Source of the DNA: Elioraea sp964533585
GTDB taxonomy: Bacteria > Pseudomonadota > Alphaproteobacteria > Acetobacterales > Acetobacteraceae
Length of the DNA stretch: 39,463 bases
Direction: 5' to 3'
NCBI GenBank assembly: GCA_964533585.1
Contig: CAZHMM010000017.1
Span: 1 to 39,463 of the forward strand
The first letter of the stretch is position 1; each line of letters opens with the position of its first letter. Below the pieces are notes generated by a model, which was given only the letters and a program-made list of their open reading frames with translations, ran no database searches and was not told where the DNA came from. Shown piece by piece: positions 16,150 through 25,440 of this stretch. The translations under genes and the position numbers were made by a program.

Positions 16150-17485
16150 TCCGCGCCCTGAGGCCGCCCCGCGGGCTGTCCTCCAGCGCGATCTCGCCCC
16201 CATGCGCGCGCACGATGTCGCGCGCGATCGTCAGCCCAAGCCCGGTATGGCTGCCGCCGCCGCGACCGCCGTCGAGGCGCACGAAGGGACGGAACGCCTC
16301 CTCGCGCTGGCCGGCCGGGATCCCGGGCCCGTCATCGTCCACCGTGATCTGCACCGCCTCGCCGCCGCCGCGCATCACCCGCTCCGCGGCGAGCCAGACA
16401 TGGCCGGCATGGCGGCGCGCATTGTCGAGCAGGTTGCCGAGGCAGCGGCGCATCGCGTCGGCGCGCAGCGGCAGCACCAGCGGATCGGACGCCTGGAGCG
16501 AGACCTCCGCACCCGCTTCGCGCGCCCGCTCGGCCATGTCGGCGAGCAGGGCGGCGAGGTCGGTCGGCTGCGCCTGCTCCGCCCCCTCGCCGCGCGCGAA
16601 GGCGAGATAGCCCTCGATCATCCGTTCCATCTCGGCGATGTCCTCGCCCATCGCGGCGATCTCCTCGGCCTCCGCCGGATTGCGCGTGCCGAGCATGGTG
16701 AGCGCGAGCCGCATCCGCGTCAGCGGCGTGCGCAGGTCGTGGCTGACGCCGGCCAGCATTTCGGTGCGTTGCGCAAGGAAGCGGCGCAGCCGCTCCTGCA
16801 TCCGGTTGAAGGCGGTCGCCGCCTGGCGCACCTCGTCCGCCCCTTCCGGCTTGATCCGGCCGACATCGCGCCCCTTGCCGAAGGCGTCCGCCGCGTGGGC
16901 GAGCCGGCGCACCGGCTTGACCTGGTTGCGCATGAACACCGCGGCGATCGCGAACAGGATCAGCGCCGAGCCGATCAGCCAGAGCACGAACACCGTCACC
17001 GTGCCGGTGAAGAGCCGTTTCGCAGGCGCCTCGACATGCAGCACGCCGTCGGGCAGCTGCACCCGGATCTGCACCTCGCGCTCGGCGCGCCCCGACCAGT
17101 CGATCCGGAACGGCAGCCGCACCCGCTCGGCCAGCGCGGCGCGAAGCTCCGTCTCGGCCGGCCCCTCGATCACGTCGGGCGGATCGCGCGGCAGGATCTC
17201 GCCCGCGGCGAAGCGGATCGCGAGTTCGGTCCGGCTCAGCATCTGCTGCGCCAGCCACTCCTGCTCGTCGGCGCCGGGGTGACGGCGCAGCAGCTCGACC
17301 ACCAGCGCCACGTCGCCGGCGACGGCGGCGGCCAGCCGGCGCGAGACCACTTCCCAGTGCGTGCCGTAGAAGATCTGCAGCGCCACCGCCTGCAGCAGGA
17401 TCAGCGGCATGACGATGATCAGCACGCTGCGCCCGAACAGCGAGCGCGGCAGCACGCGCTTCAGCGTGGCGACGAGGCGCATCAT
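16133..17485 (-). CDS. EnvZ-type sensor histidine kinase
   Basis: The 450-residue membrane-bound kinase has an N-terminal helix (about 20-40), a periplasmic region of about 120 residues, a second helix (about 163-184), a HAMP domain, the H-box SHDLRTPL with His249, and an ATPase domain with an N-box near LGNLLDNARRHA, DDDGPGIP, and GGGSHTGLGLTIAR. The start overlaps the response regulator stop (ATGA), so the pair is made together. Its partner is the upstream petR-like regulator. The signal sensed by the periplasmic region is unknown. The 3' end overlaps the TRAP permease gene on the other strand. Confidence 0.9.
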   Translation of the reverse strand: MMRLVATLKRVLPRSLFGRSVLIIVMPLILLQAVALQIFYGTHWEVVSRRLAAAVAGDVALVVELLRRHPGADEQEWLAQQMLSRTELAIRFAAGEILPRDPPDVIEGPAETELRAALAERVRLPFRIDWSGRAEREVQIRVQLPDGVLHVEAPAKRLFTGTVTVFVLWLIGSALILFAIAAVFMRNQVKPVRRLAHAADAFGKGRDVGRIKPEGADEVRQAATAFNRMQERLRRFLAQRTEMLAGVSHDLRTPLTRMRLALTMLGTRNPAEAEEIAAMGEDIAEMERMIEGYLAFARGEGAEQAQPTDLAALLADMAERAREAGAEVSLQASDPLVLPLRADAMRRCLGNLLDNARRHAGHVWLAAERVMRGGGEAVQITVDDDGPGIPAGQREEAFRPFVRLDGGRGGGSHTGLGLTIARDIVRAHGGEIALEDSPRGGLRARIRLPA

Positions 17486-18195
17486 CGCGGCTTCAGCACG
17501 TAGCCCCGCCCCCGCACGGTCTGGAGGAAAACCGGCTCGCGCGGGTCGGGCTCGATCTTGCGCCGGAGCCGCGTCACCTGCACGTCGATCGCGCGCTCGC
17601 CGGCATCCGCCTGGCCGAGTGCTGTGGCGATGTCCTCGCGGGTCAGGATCTCGCCGGCGCGGCGCGCAAGCGCCGCGAGCAGCGCGGCCTCGCCGCCCGT
17701 CAGCCGGATGGTCTCGGCGCCGCGCGTGAGCGTGGCGCGCTCCGGGTCGAACACCGCCTCGCCCAGCACCACCGGGCCGTCGGTCACGGCGGGCGCGGCC
17801 GCCGCGCGGCGCAGGATGGTCCTGATCCGCAACAAGAGCTCGCGCGGCTCGAACGGCTTGGCGAGGTAGTCGTCGGCGCCGTGCTCGAACCCGGCGATCC
17901 GGTCCTCGGGCCCGCCGCGCGCGGTCAAGAGCACGATCGGGATGTCATGCGTGCGCCGGAGCGACTCGGTCAGCGCCAGCCCGGTCTCGCCCGGCATCAT
18001 CACGTCGAGCACGATCAGGTCGAAGGCGATGCCGGCCAGCCGCTCGCGCGCCTCGGCCGCATCGGCCGCGATCGTGACGCGGAATCCCTCCGAGGCGAGA
18101 TAGCGGCGCAACAGCTCGCGCAGCCGCGCATCGTCATCCACCACCAGGATGTGCGCCGCATCCGGCGCCACGGTCTCGCGCGAGCCGGCCGGCAC
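17482..18195 (-). CDS. petR: OmpR-family response regulator, PetR-like
   Basis: The 237-residue regulator has a receiver domain (phosphoacceptor Asp64 in LIVLDVMMPGE, acidic pocket VVDDD at 18-22, Lys113 in YLAKPF) and a C-terminal winged helix ending VTRLRRKIEPDP and RTVRGRGYVL. It begins at a GTG with an AGGAGA site placed at the end of the MarR-type gene. The order MarR regulator, OmpR regulator, EnvZ-like kinase matches the petP-petR locus first described in Rhodobacter capsulatus, where the two genes affect cytochrome bc1 expression. The symbol rests on synteny and sequence resemblance recalled from memory; targets in this organism are unknown. Confidence 0.82.
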   Translation of the reverse strand: MPAGSRETVAPDAAHILVVDDDARLRELLRRYLASEGFRVTIAADAAEARERLAGIAFDLIVLDVMMPGETGLALTESLRRTHDIPIVLLTARGGPEDRIAGFEHGADDYLAKPFEPRELLLRIRTILRRAAAAPAVTDGPVVLGEAVFDPERATLTRGAETIRLTGGEAALLAALARRAGEILTREDIATALGQADAGERAIDVQVTRLRRKIEPDPREPVFLQTVRGRGYVLKPR

Positions 18196-18205
18196 GGCGC
18201 GTCTC

Positions 18206-18724
18206 CTAGGCCACCTTCCCGGCGGGCCGCGGCAGCGGCGCGGCCATCCGGCCGGCGAGCCGCGCGCGCGCCTCCGGCTCCATGATGCCGAGCATCACCT
18301 TGCGGAACCCCTCCACCGCCGCCCCGCCGGCCTCGCGGAAGGCGCGCGCGAGCGTCTCGCGCTGGCGCTCGAACAGCCGCCGCTCCAGCGCCTCGCCCTC
18401 GGGCGTGAGCGCGAGGAGGCGCTGGCGCCGGTCCGACCGGCCGGGCGTCTGCGTCACGTAGCCGCCCTCGATCAGCGGCTTCAGCACCCGCCCGAGCGAC
18501 TGCTTGGTGATCGCCAGGATCGCCAGCAGCTCCGAGACCGTGATGCCGCGGTGCCGGCCGACGAAGTAGAGGACCCGATGGTGCGCCCGCCCCATTCCCA
18601 GCTCCTCCAGGAGCGCGTCTGGTCCGGCCGTGAAGTCGCGATAGCCGTAGAACAGCAGTTCCATGGCGAGGCGGATCTCCTCCTCGCGCAGAAACAACAG
18701 CCCGGCCGTGCCGCGCGGATCCAT
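18206..18724 (-). CDS. petP: MarR-family regulator, PetP-like
   Basis: The 172-residue protein has a MarR winged helix. GMGRAHHRVLYFVGRHRGITVSELLAILAITKQSLGRVLKPLIEGGYV (about residues 43-90) covers the scaffold and recognition helix. TPGRSDRRQRLLALTPEG is the wing with the conserved Asp-Arg. GRAHHR is characteristic of PetP-like proteins. It is the first gene of the petP-petR-kinase operon and is divergent from ilvE across about 130 bases. The direct repeats flanking the ilvE -35 may be its operator. Confidence 0.85.
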   Translation of the reverse strand: MDPRGTAGLLFLREEEIRLAMELLFYGYRDFTAGPDALLEELGMGRAHHRVLYFVGRHRGITVSELLAILAITKQSLGRVLKPLIEGGYVTQTPGRSDRRQRLLALTPEGEALERRLFERQRETLARAFREAGGAAVEGFRKVMLGIMEPEARARLAGRMAAPLPRPAGKVA

Positions 18725-18766
18725 GCAGTGGCGTCTCCCCAGGGTTACCGAGTCGAGTTAGGGCAG

Positions 18767-18782
18767 TATCATTGACATATCA
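18767..18782 (+). promoter_or_regulatory. TATCA direct repeats flanking the ilvE -35
   Basis: Two TATCA copies (18767-18771 and 18778-18782) are 11 bases apart, one helical turn, and bracket the TTGACA hexamer. A dimeric regulator bound here would cover the promoter. The divergent MarR-type petP gene is the obvious candidate, but MarR sites are usually inverted repeats, so this is tentative. Confidence 0.3.
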
Positions 18783-18800
18783 CGCCCCGCTCCGTAGCGT
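18772..18800 (+). promoter_or_regulatory. Sigma-70 type promoter of ilvE
   Basis: A perfect TTGACA (18772-18777) stands 17 bases before TAGCGT (18795-18800), a common arrangement for alphaproteobacterial housekeeping promoters with a weak -10. The aminotransferase ATG is 57 bases downstream of the -10 end. Confidence 0.55.
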
Positions 18801-18856
18801 CGAGACCGTTGCGCGGAGCCCGCGCCGGACGAAACAAAGTTACGAGGATGCGCCCC

Positions 18857-19756
18857 ATGGCCCTGGTCCCCTACGACGATCGCGACGGTCTGATCTGGCT
18901 CGATGGTGTCCTGCGCCCCTGGCGCGAGGTCAAGCTGCATGTGCTCACGCATGCGCTGCACTACGCCTCGGCCGTGTTCGAGGGCGAGCGCGCCTATAAC
19001 GGCCATGTCTTCAAGCTGCACGAGCACTCCCAGCGCCTGATCGACAGCGCGCGCATCATGGACATGCAGTTGCCCTGGACGGTCGAGCAGATCGACGAGG
19101 CGACGCGGGTGACGCTCGCCGCCTCCGGCCTGGCCGACGCCTATGTCCGCCCGATCGCTTGGCGCGGCTCGGAGATGATGGGCGTGGCAGGGCAGAAGAA
19201 CACGATCCATCTGGCGATCGCGGTCTGGTCGTGGGGAGCGTATTTCGGCGACGAGCGGATGAAGGGCATCCGCCTCACCATCGGCGAGTGGCGCCGGCCG
19301 CACCCGCAGACCGCGCCGACCCAGGCCAAGGCCGCCGGGCTCTACATGATCGCCACGCTGAACAAGCACGCCGCCGAGGCGAAGGGCTACGCCGATGCGC
19401 TGATGCTCGACTGGCGCGGCCAGATCGCCGAGGCGACGGGGGCGAACATCTTCTTCGTGATCGACGGCGAGATCCACACGCCCGATCCCGACTGCTTCCT
19501 CGACGGCATCACCCGGCGGACGGTCATGCAACTCGCGCGCAACCGGCAGATGAAGGTGGTGCAGCGGCCGATGCTGCCCGAGGAGATGGCCAAGGCGAGC
19601 GAGTGCTTCCTGACCGGAACCGCCGCCGAGGTGACGCCGGTGGCCGAGATCGGCCCCTACAGGTTCACGCCCGGGCAGATCACCGAGACGCTGCTGAAGG
19701 ACTACGACCGCACCGTGCGGCTGCCGCCCGAGGAGGTGGCGAAGATCGCCGCCTGA
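18857..19756 (+). CDS. ilvE: Branched-chain amino acid aminotransferase
   Basis: IlvE is a class IV PLP-dependent aminotransferase that interconverts valine, leucine and isoleucine with their 2-oxoacids, using glutamate. The 299-residue protein has the HYASAVFEGERAY segment (45-57), Arg108-region residues for the carboxylate, catalytic Lys158 in TQAKAAGLY, and the EATGANIFFV loop for cofactor phosphate. The ATG at 18857 has GAGGA eight bases upstream; longer starts at 18848 or 18809 lack a fitting site. It is divergent from petP. A palindromic terminator follows 18 bases after the stop. Confidence 0.9.
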   Translation: MALVPYDDRDGLIWLDGVLRPWREVKLHVLTHALHYASAVFEGERAYNGHVFKLHEHSQRLIDSARIMDMQLPWTVEQIDEATRVTLAASGLADAYVRPIAWRGSEMMGVAGQKNTIHLAIAVWSWGAYFGDERMKGIRLTIGEWRRPHPQTAPTQAKAAGLYMIATLNKHAAEAKGYADALMLDWRGQIAEATGANIFFVIDGEIHTPDPDCFLDGITRRTVMQLARNRQMKVVQRPMLPEEMAKASECFLTGTAAEVTPVAEIGPYRFTPGQITETLLKDYDRTVRLPPEEVAKIAA

Positions 19757-19774
19757 CGCGCCCTGACGCCGCCA

Positions 19775-19797
19775 CAGGGGGCGCGGCGCGCCCCCTG
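19775..19797. terminator. Bidirectional hairpin between convergent ilvE and hybrid kinase genes
   Basis: CAGGGGGCGCG and CGCGCCCCCTG are exactly complementary around one central base. In RNA this gives an eight- to nine-base-pair GC stem with a small loop on either strand. It occupies the 49-base gap between two convergent stops. There is no T tract, so termination might need Rho or simply the stem. Confidence 0.6.
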
Positions 19798-19805
19798 CCC
19801 GGGCC

Positions 19806-22800
19806 TCAGTGCGCGGGCGCGGCCGGCACCGGGGCCTGATCCAACGCCTCGCGCACCCTGAGCGCGAGTTCCTGGCGCCGATAGGGCTTGGCGAGCAGGC
19901 GCATGCCCGCGCCCAGCGAGCCCTGATGCAGCATCGCCTGTTCGGTGTAGCCGGAGGTGAACAGCACGCGCAGCCCCGGCACGCGTCGGCGCGCCTCCTC
20001 GGCGAGCTGGCGGCCGTTCATGCCGCCCGGCATGACGATGTCGGTGAACAGCAGATCGAAGGCCTGGTCGCGCGCCAGAGTCGCCAGCGCCTCCGGCCCG
20101 TTGCCGGCGCACTCGACGCGGTAGCCGAGCTGCTCGAGCTGCATCGCGACATGCGTGCGCACCAGCTCATCGTCCTCGACCAGCAGGATGCGCTCCGAGC
20201 CGCGCAGCGCCTCCAGCGGCTGGGCATGGACGGCGGTACGTCCGGCCTCGGCGCCGGCGCGCGGCAGGTAGAGCTTCACGGTCGTGCCGAGCCCGAGCTC
20301 GGAGTAGATCTTCACGTGGCCCTTCGACTGCTTGACGAAGCCCCACACCATGCTGAGCCCGAGCCCGCTGCCCTTGCCCACCTCCTTGGTGGTGAAGAAC
20401 GGATCGAAGGCGCGCGCCAGCACCTCGGGGCTCATGCCGGTGCCGGTATCCGACACCGCCACCATCACGTAGGGGCCGGGCTGGAGCTCGACGTCGAGCT
20501 CGGCATAGGCGGCGTCGAGATCGACATTCGCGACCTCGATCGTCAGCGTCCCGCCCGCCGGCATCGCATCGCGCGCGTTGATGCAGAGATTGAGGATCGC
20601 GCTTTCGAGCTGCGGCGGGTCGACCAGCGCCGGCCATAGCCCCTGCGGCTCGGCGATGCGGATGTCGATATGCTCGCCGAGCGTGCGCCGCAGCAGCGCC
20701 TTCATGCCGCGGACCAGGCCGGCGATATCGGTCGCGCGCGCATCGAGCGCCTGGCGGCGCGAGAAGGCGAGCAGACGCTTGGTGAGTTCGGCCGCGTTCT
20801 CCGCCGCCCCCTGGGCGATCAGGGCGAGCGACTGCGCCGCAGGCCGGTCTTCCAGCTCCTCGGCGAGCAGCTCGGTGTTGCCGAGGATCACCGTCAGCAG
20901 GTTGTTGAAGTCGTGCGCGATCCCGCCGGTCAGTTCGCCCACCGCGCGCAGGCGCTCGCCCTGCCGCAGCGTCTCGGCGAGCCGCCGGTCGTGGATCATG
21001 CGCCCGACATGCGTCGCGATCGCCTCGATCAGGGTGCGCTCGGCGGCCAGGAAGGGATCCTGCCCCCCCGCCACGCCCGGCGGGATTTCCGGATAGCCGA
21101 TCTCGACCTCACCGATCTGCTTGCCTTCGGCGCGGACGGGCGCGCTCAGGGCGCGCACCGGAGGACGCCAGAAGGCGCTCCGATGTTCGGCCCCGTCGAT
21201 GGTGATGCGCGCGACCGCGTGCTCGCCGTACTGGAGACTGCTCGGCAGGGTTGCCGCCACGTCGGCGCAGATCGCGTCGATCGGCCGCGTCTCGTCGGTC
21301 GTGAGTTCGAGCACGCGATAGAGGCACTGCAGCTCGCGGATGCGCTCGCTGAGCTCGCGCTGGAACCGCTTGCGGTCGGTGATGTCGGACATGCCGCCAA
21401 CGAACCGGACCGGCGCGCCGTCCGAGCCGAGGATCAGCATGCCGCGATCCTCGATGTCGAGCACGGAGCCGTCCCTGTGCAGGAAGCGGTACTCCTCGGA
21501 CCAGCTCGATCCTCGTGCATCGATCACCGCGCGGATGCCGGCGAGCACGCGCTCGCGATCGTCGGGATGGATCCTGTTCAGCCATGACGAGACGTCCGGC
21601 TCCACCTCCTCGGACGGATAGCCGAAGGCGGCCTCGAAGTCGTCGCTCCACCAGACACGGTCGGTGCGCAGGTCCCAGTCCCAGACCACATCGGCGGTGA
21701 CGCTGGCGACGGCGTGGAAACGGCGTTCGCTCTCGCGCAGCCTCGCTTCCGCCTGCCTGCGCTCGGAGATGTCCTGCATGGCGCCCTGCACCGCGATGAT
21801 CTTGCCGTACGGATCGCGCACGGCCTCGCCGATCGTGCGCACCCAGACGCGGTTGCCCTCCGCGGTGTTCAGTTCAAGTTCCAGGTCCCAGGGCGTGCCC
21901 TCGGCGGCGCAGGCTTCGAAGGCGGTGCGGATCGTTTCGCGGTACTCCGGGGCGTAGGCGGCGATCGCCTCCTCGACCTGAGGGACCACGCCGGGTGCGA
22001 GGCCGTGGATCTGGCTGACCTGCTCCGACCAGGTCATCTCGCGGCCGGGCAGCCGCACCTCCCAGCCACCGAGTTGGCCGATGCGCGCGGCAACCTGCAG
22101 CAGCGCCTGGCTCTGCCGCAGCTCCTGCTCGGCCGCCTTCTGCGGCGTGATGTCCTCGGTGACGACGATCGCATTGATCGCCCGGCCGGCCGCGTCGCGG
22201 CGCATCGCCACGCTGTTGCGCACCCAGACCACGCCGCCCTGCTTGGTGCGGTAGCGCTTCTCGCGCACATAGCTGTCGCGCTGGCCGCCGAGCAGTTCGT
22301 CGCGCAGCTGGCGGGTGCGGTCCAGGTCGTCGGGCGGTGTGAGCATCTGCAGGTCGAGGCCGCGCAACTCCTCCTGCGGGTAACCGACGATGCGCGCGAA
22401 GGCCTTGTTCACCTCCAGGATGCGGCCGTCCGGGGCCGTGACGACGATGCCGATTGCGGCATCACGGAACGTCTCGCGGAATGTCGCCTCGCTCTTGCGC
22501 AGCGCCTCGAGACTGCGCACGCGCTGGATCGCCAGCGAGACGAGCCGCACGGCACGATCGACGATCCTGAGCTCGTCCTGGGTCGGCGCGCGCGGCCGGT
22601 CGAAATACGCCTCAACGACCGCCACCGGCCGCCCCTCCATGTCGAGCACCGGGGTGGACCAGCAGGCGCGCAGCCGATGCGCGCGTGCGAGGTCAAGGAA
22701 GTCCCGCCAGAGCGGATCGGTCTCGAGATCGGCCGAGATCACCTGCTGGCCACGGATGATCGCCGTGGCAGAGGTGCCGATCTCGCCGTCGATCCGCGCC

Positions 22801-25184
22801 CCGTCGATCACCCTGGCATAGGCCGACAGGCTGGGGGCGGTACCCAGGCGAAGCCGTCGGCCCGCCTCATCGAACAGAAAGACGCTCACCCGCGCGCCGG
22901 GGAGCGCCTCCTCCTTCATCAGTGCGATCCGCTCCAGTACCTCGGGCAGCGCGGCGCCGGCCGAGATCAGATCGAAGATCGCGGTCTCCGCCAGCCGCAG
23001 CCGTTCGGCCTTGCGCCGTTCGCTGATGTCGCGGAACGTCACCACTGCGCCGGCGATCGAACCGTCGGCGCGCTTCATCGGCGCGCAGACATACTCTGCG
23101 GGGAAGTGCGATCCGTCCTTGCGGAAAAACATCTCGTCATCGACGCGGCGCGTCACGCCGTCCTGCAGCGAGCGCAGGATGGGGCATTCCTCGCGCGGAT
23201 AGACGCTGCCATCGGCACGGTGGTGATGGATCAGCGCGTGCGCGTCCCGGCCGCGCGTCTCCTCCTCGGTCCAGCCGAGCATCGCCAACGCCGCCGGATT
23301 GTGGAACAGGATGCGCCCCTCGGCGTCGAGGCCGTGCACACCCTCGCCCATCGTCTCGAGAATCATGCGGTTGCGCTGCTGCGACTCCGCCAGCGCCTCC
23401 TCGGCGCGTCGCCGCCTGGTGATGTCGCGCGTGACGCTGAGCACGGCTTCGATCGAACCGTCGGGCCGGCGCAGCGGCGTGGCGGTCATCTCCAGGGAGC
23501 GTTCCGTGCCCTTGAGGCCGATCAGCCGGAACTGCGCATGGCCGGAACCGCCCTCGACCGCATGGTTGTGCAGATCGACGAACACGCTGCGGTCATCGGG
23601 GTGCACCAGGTCGGCGACCGCCCGGCCGCGCACGGAGGCGAGATCCTCCGCCTCGATCATCGCCAGCCCGGCCGGGTTCATGTCGAGCAGATGGCCGCTC
23701 GGCGAGACCACCTTCACGCATTCCGGCTCGCTCTCCAGGATGCTGCGCAGGCGGCCCTCGCTCTGCGTCCGCTCCGCCTGCACCAGCACGAGGGCGATCA
23801 GATTGGCGAGCGCGAGCGCGAAGCCCTGATCCGCTTCCGTCCAGTCCCGCGCGCCGCCGACATGCTCGAGACAGAGCACGCCGACCAGTTCACGGTCGGC
23901 AAGGATCGGTGCGTCGAGCGTCGAACCGATGCCGTTGGGACGGAGGTAGGCCGCGGCAAGCGATGTTGTGCGCGGATCGGTGAGCGCATCAGCCGCCGCG
24001 ATCACCTCGTTCTCGGCGAGGGCGCGCAGATAGTCCGGATGGCCTCCGACCGCCAGCTCCGTTCCGGTGTCGTGTCGGCCTGTACGCGCATCGAACATGT
24101 CATTGCAGAAAAGCACCGACCGGTCAGGGGTCAGCGTCCAGACCGTGGTGCGCGCCACCTCGAGCGTGCGCGCCGCCGCCTCCGTGACGTGGCGCAGCGC
24201 CTCGTCGAAGCCGGCCGGCCGCAGCAGCGCCGCGCGCATCACGTCCAGCAGCGCCGCCGTCTGCTGGCGCAGGCCCGTATTCTGCGACCGGAGCGCAGCC
24301 TCGGCCTGCACGCGCTCGTGCACATCGACCGCGGTGCCATACCACTTGACGATCCGTCCGGTCGCATCGCGCACGGGGCTCGCGGCGGCGAGATGCCAGC
24401 GCCAGCTCGCATCCTCGGCGCGCCGGAGGCGGAACTCGATCGCATAGCCGCGCCCCTCCCCCACCGCCGCCCGCCATGCGTCAAGGCAGCGCGCGCGATC
24501 GTCGGGATGCAGCGCCTTGAGCCAGGCGTCGCCGCTCAGATCAGTGTCGTGCCAGCCGACCAGGCGGAAGAAGGCGTCGCTGATGAAATCGACCGCACCC
24601 TCGGGTGTGGCCGTCCAAACCATCTGCGGCAGCGCCTGCGCGATGGCCTGGAACTCCCGGCCCAGTTCGCTGGGCGTGAGCGCGACGGCCGGCGCGGCAC
24701 CGCGCGTCTCCGCGTGCAGCGCCATCGCGTCCGCGGCGATCTCGGCCAGCGAGGCGAGCAGCCCGCGGTCAGGCTCGCCGAAAGTGCGGTCCGCCCGGTC
24801 CATGACGCAGAGCGCGCCGATGACAGGACCATCGCCCTGGCGGATCGGCGCGGCCGCGCAGAACCGCACGCTGTCCGGCCCGGTGACGAGCGGATCGGAG
24901 CGCATCGCGGCATCGCGCGTGGCGTCCTCGACCACGCGCAGCGTGCCCTGCCGGATCGCGGCGGCGCACAGCCCTACTGCCGCATCCGGCGCCGCAGCGC
25001 CCGCAAGGCCGCACTGCGCCAGGATGCGCGTGCCCGCCTGGTCGGTCGCGCAGACCGCAGCCATCGGCACGCCGAACAGCCGCGCGGCGAGCGTGGCCAG
25101 CCGGTCGAAGGCGCCCTTCGTCAGGCCACCGGAGCCGTCACGCCGCGGGTCCTCAGCGCGTGGTTCGGCCGTGCTGTCAGCCAT
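19806..25184 (-). CDS. Giant soluble PAS/GAF hybrid histidine kinase
   Basis: From the ATG at 25184 the product has 1792 residues and no transmembrane segment. Read by eye the domains are GAF (about 22-160), PAS (175-295), GAF (325-470), PAS (475-590), PAS (602-722), GAF (735-890), PAS (897-1015), PAS (1025-1145), PAS (1150-1272), a GAF-like region (1278-1400), then the kinase. The H-box is GGIAHDFNNLL with His1424. The N-box LNLCINARDAM, DTGTGM and GKGSGLGLSM follow to about 1640. A C-terminal receiver domain has Asp1715 in LLFTDIVMPGG and Lys1766. The PAS ends show the usual DIT/DIS-E-R-R coupling sequence. Several cytoplasmic signals are probably integrated. No output regulator is adjacent, so the final target is unknown. 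A further in-frame GTG upstream is possible. Confidence 0.88.
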   Translation of the reverse strand: MADSTAEPRAEDPRRDGSGGLTKGAFDRLATLAARLFGVPMAAVCATDQAGTRILAQCGLAGAAAPDAAVGLCAAAIRQGTLRVVEDATRDAAMRSDPLVTGPDSVRFCAAAPIRQGDGPVIGALCVMDRADRTFGEPDRGLLASLAEIAADAMALHAETRGAAPAVALTPSELGREFQAIAQALPQMVWTATPEGAVDFISDAFFRLVGWHDTDLSGDAWLKALHPDDRARCLDAWRAAVGEGRGYAIEFRLRRAEDASWRWHLAAASPVRDATGRIVKWYGTAVDVHERVQAEAALRSQNTGLRQQTAALLDVMRAALLRPAGFDEALRHVTEAAARTLEVARTTVWTLTPDRSVLFCNDMFDARTGRHDTGTELAVGGHPDYLRALAENEVIAAADALTDPRTTSLAAAYLRPNGIGSTLDAPILADRELVGVLCLEHVGGARDWTEADQGFALALANLIALVLVQAERTQSEGRLRSILESEPECVKVVSPSGHLLDMNPAGLAMIEAEDLASVRGRAVADLVHPDDRSVFVDLHNHAVEGGSGHAQFRLIGLKGTERSLEMTATPLRRPDGSIEAVLSVTRDITRRRRAEEALAESQQRNRMILETMGEGVHGLDAEGRILFHNPAALAMLGWTEEETRGRDAHALIHHHRADGSVYPREECPILRSLQDGVTRRVDDEMFFRKDGSHFPAEYVCAPMKRADGSIAGAVVTFRDISERRKAERLRLAETAIFDLISAGAALPEVLERIALMKEEALPGARVSVFLFDEAGRRLRLGTAPSLSAYARVIDGARIDGEIGTSATAIIRGQQVISADLETDPLWRDFLDLARAHRLRACWSTPVLDMEGRPVAVVEAYFDRPRAPTQDELRIVDRAVRLVSLAIQRVRSLEALRKSEATFRETFRDAAIGIVVTAPDGRILEVNKAFARIVGYPQEELRGLDLQMLTPPDDLDRTRQLRDELLGGQRDSYVREKRYRTKQGGVVWVRNSVAMRRDAAGRAINAIVVTEDITPQKAAEQELRQSQALLQVAARIGQLGGWEVRLPGREMTWSEQVSQIHGLAPGVVPQVEEAIAAYAPEYRETIRTAFEACAAEGTPWDLELELNTAEGNRVWVRTIGEAVRDPYGKIIAVQGAMQDISERRQAEARLRESERRFHAVASVTADVVWDWDLRTDRVWWSDDFEAAFGYPSEEVEPDVSSWLNRIHPDDRERVLAGIRAVIDARGSSWSEEYRFLHRDGSVLDIEDRGMLILGSDGAPVRFVGGMSDITDRKRFQRELSERIRELQCLYRVLELTTDETRPIDAICADVAATLPSSLQYGEHAVARITIDGAEHRSAFWRPPVRALSAPVRAEGKQIGEVEIGYPEIPPGVAGGQDPFLAAERTLIEAIATHVGRMIHDRRLAETLRQGERLRAVGELTGGIAHDFNNLLTVILGNTELLAEELEDRPAAQSLALIAQGAAENAAELTKRLLAFSRRQALDARATDIAGLVRGMKALLRRTLGEHIDIRIAEPQGLWPALVDPPQLESAILNLCINARDAMPAGGTLTIEVANVDLDAAYAELDVELQPGPYVMVAVSDTGTGMSPEVLARAFDPFFTTKEVGKGSGLGLSMVWGFVKQSKGHVKIYSELGLGTTVKLYLPRAGAEAGRTAVHAQPLEALRGSERILLVEDDELVRTHVAMQLEQLGYRVECAGNGPEALATLARDQAFDLLFTDIVMPGGMNGRQLAEEARRRVPGLRVLFTSGYTEQAMLHQGSLGAGMRLLAKPYRRQELALRVREALDQAPVPAAPAH

Positions 25185-25440
25185 CACGACAGATGGGCCC
25201 TGGGGCGGTGGACGGCGCGGGGCAGCGGATCGGGCGGTTCTCCACGGGGGTGCTCGCGGGCACGGCGCAACCGACGCGCGGGCACGTGCCACAGTTCCTC
25301 GCGCAACTATACAACCAAAACAGGCGGATCCGATACCGTCTCGCGGGAATTGGACAAAATCCGACGGGCAGACGCACCAAAGGTTGTCCTTCGGCCGCCT
25401 GGCGTCGCCCCGCTGGCGGCAGCCGGGACCGCTCGCGACT
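25185..25440. other. Spacer between cytochrome c gene and hybrid kinase start
   Basis: This 256-base gap is the probable promoter region of the minus-strand kinase. It has a locally AT-rich patch at about 25305-25375. On the minus strand TATAGT (25311-25306) is a good -10 hexamer, but no consensus -35 stands at the right distance. No gene-like frame or inverted repeat of note was found. Confidence 0.35.

Noticed and set aside
14008..16203. 731-codon open frame antisense to the TRAP permease
   Set aside because: Very Arg/His/Asp-rich, no recognisable motif, exactly opposite a complete permease gene.
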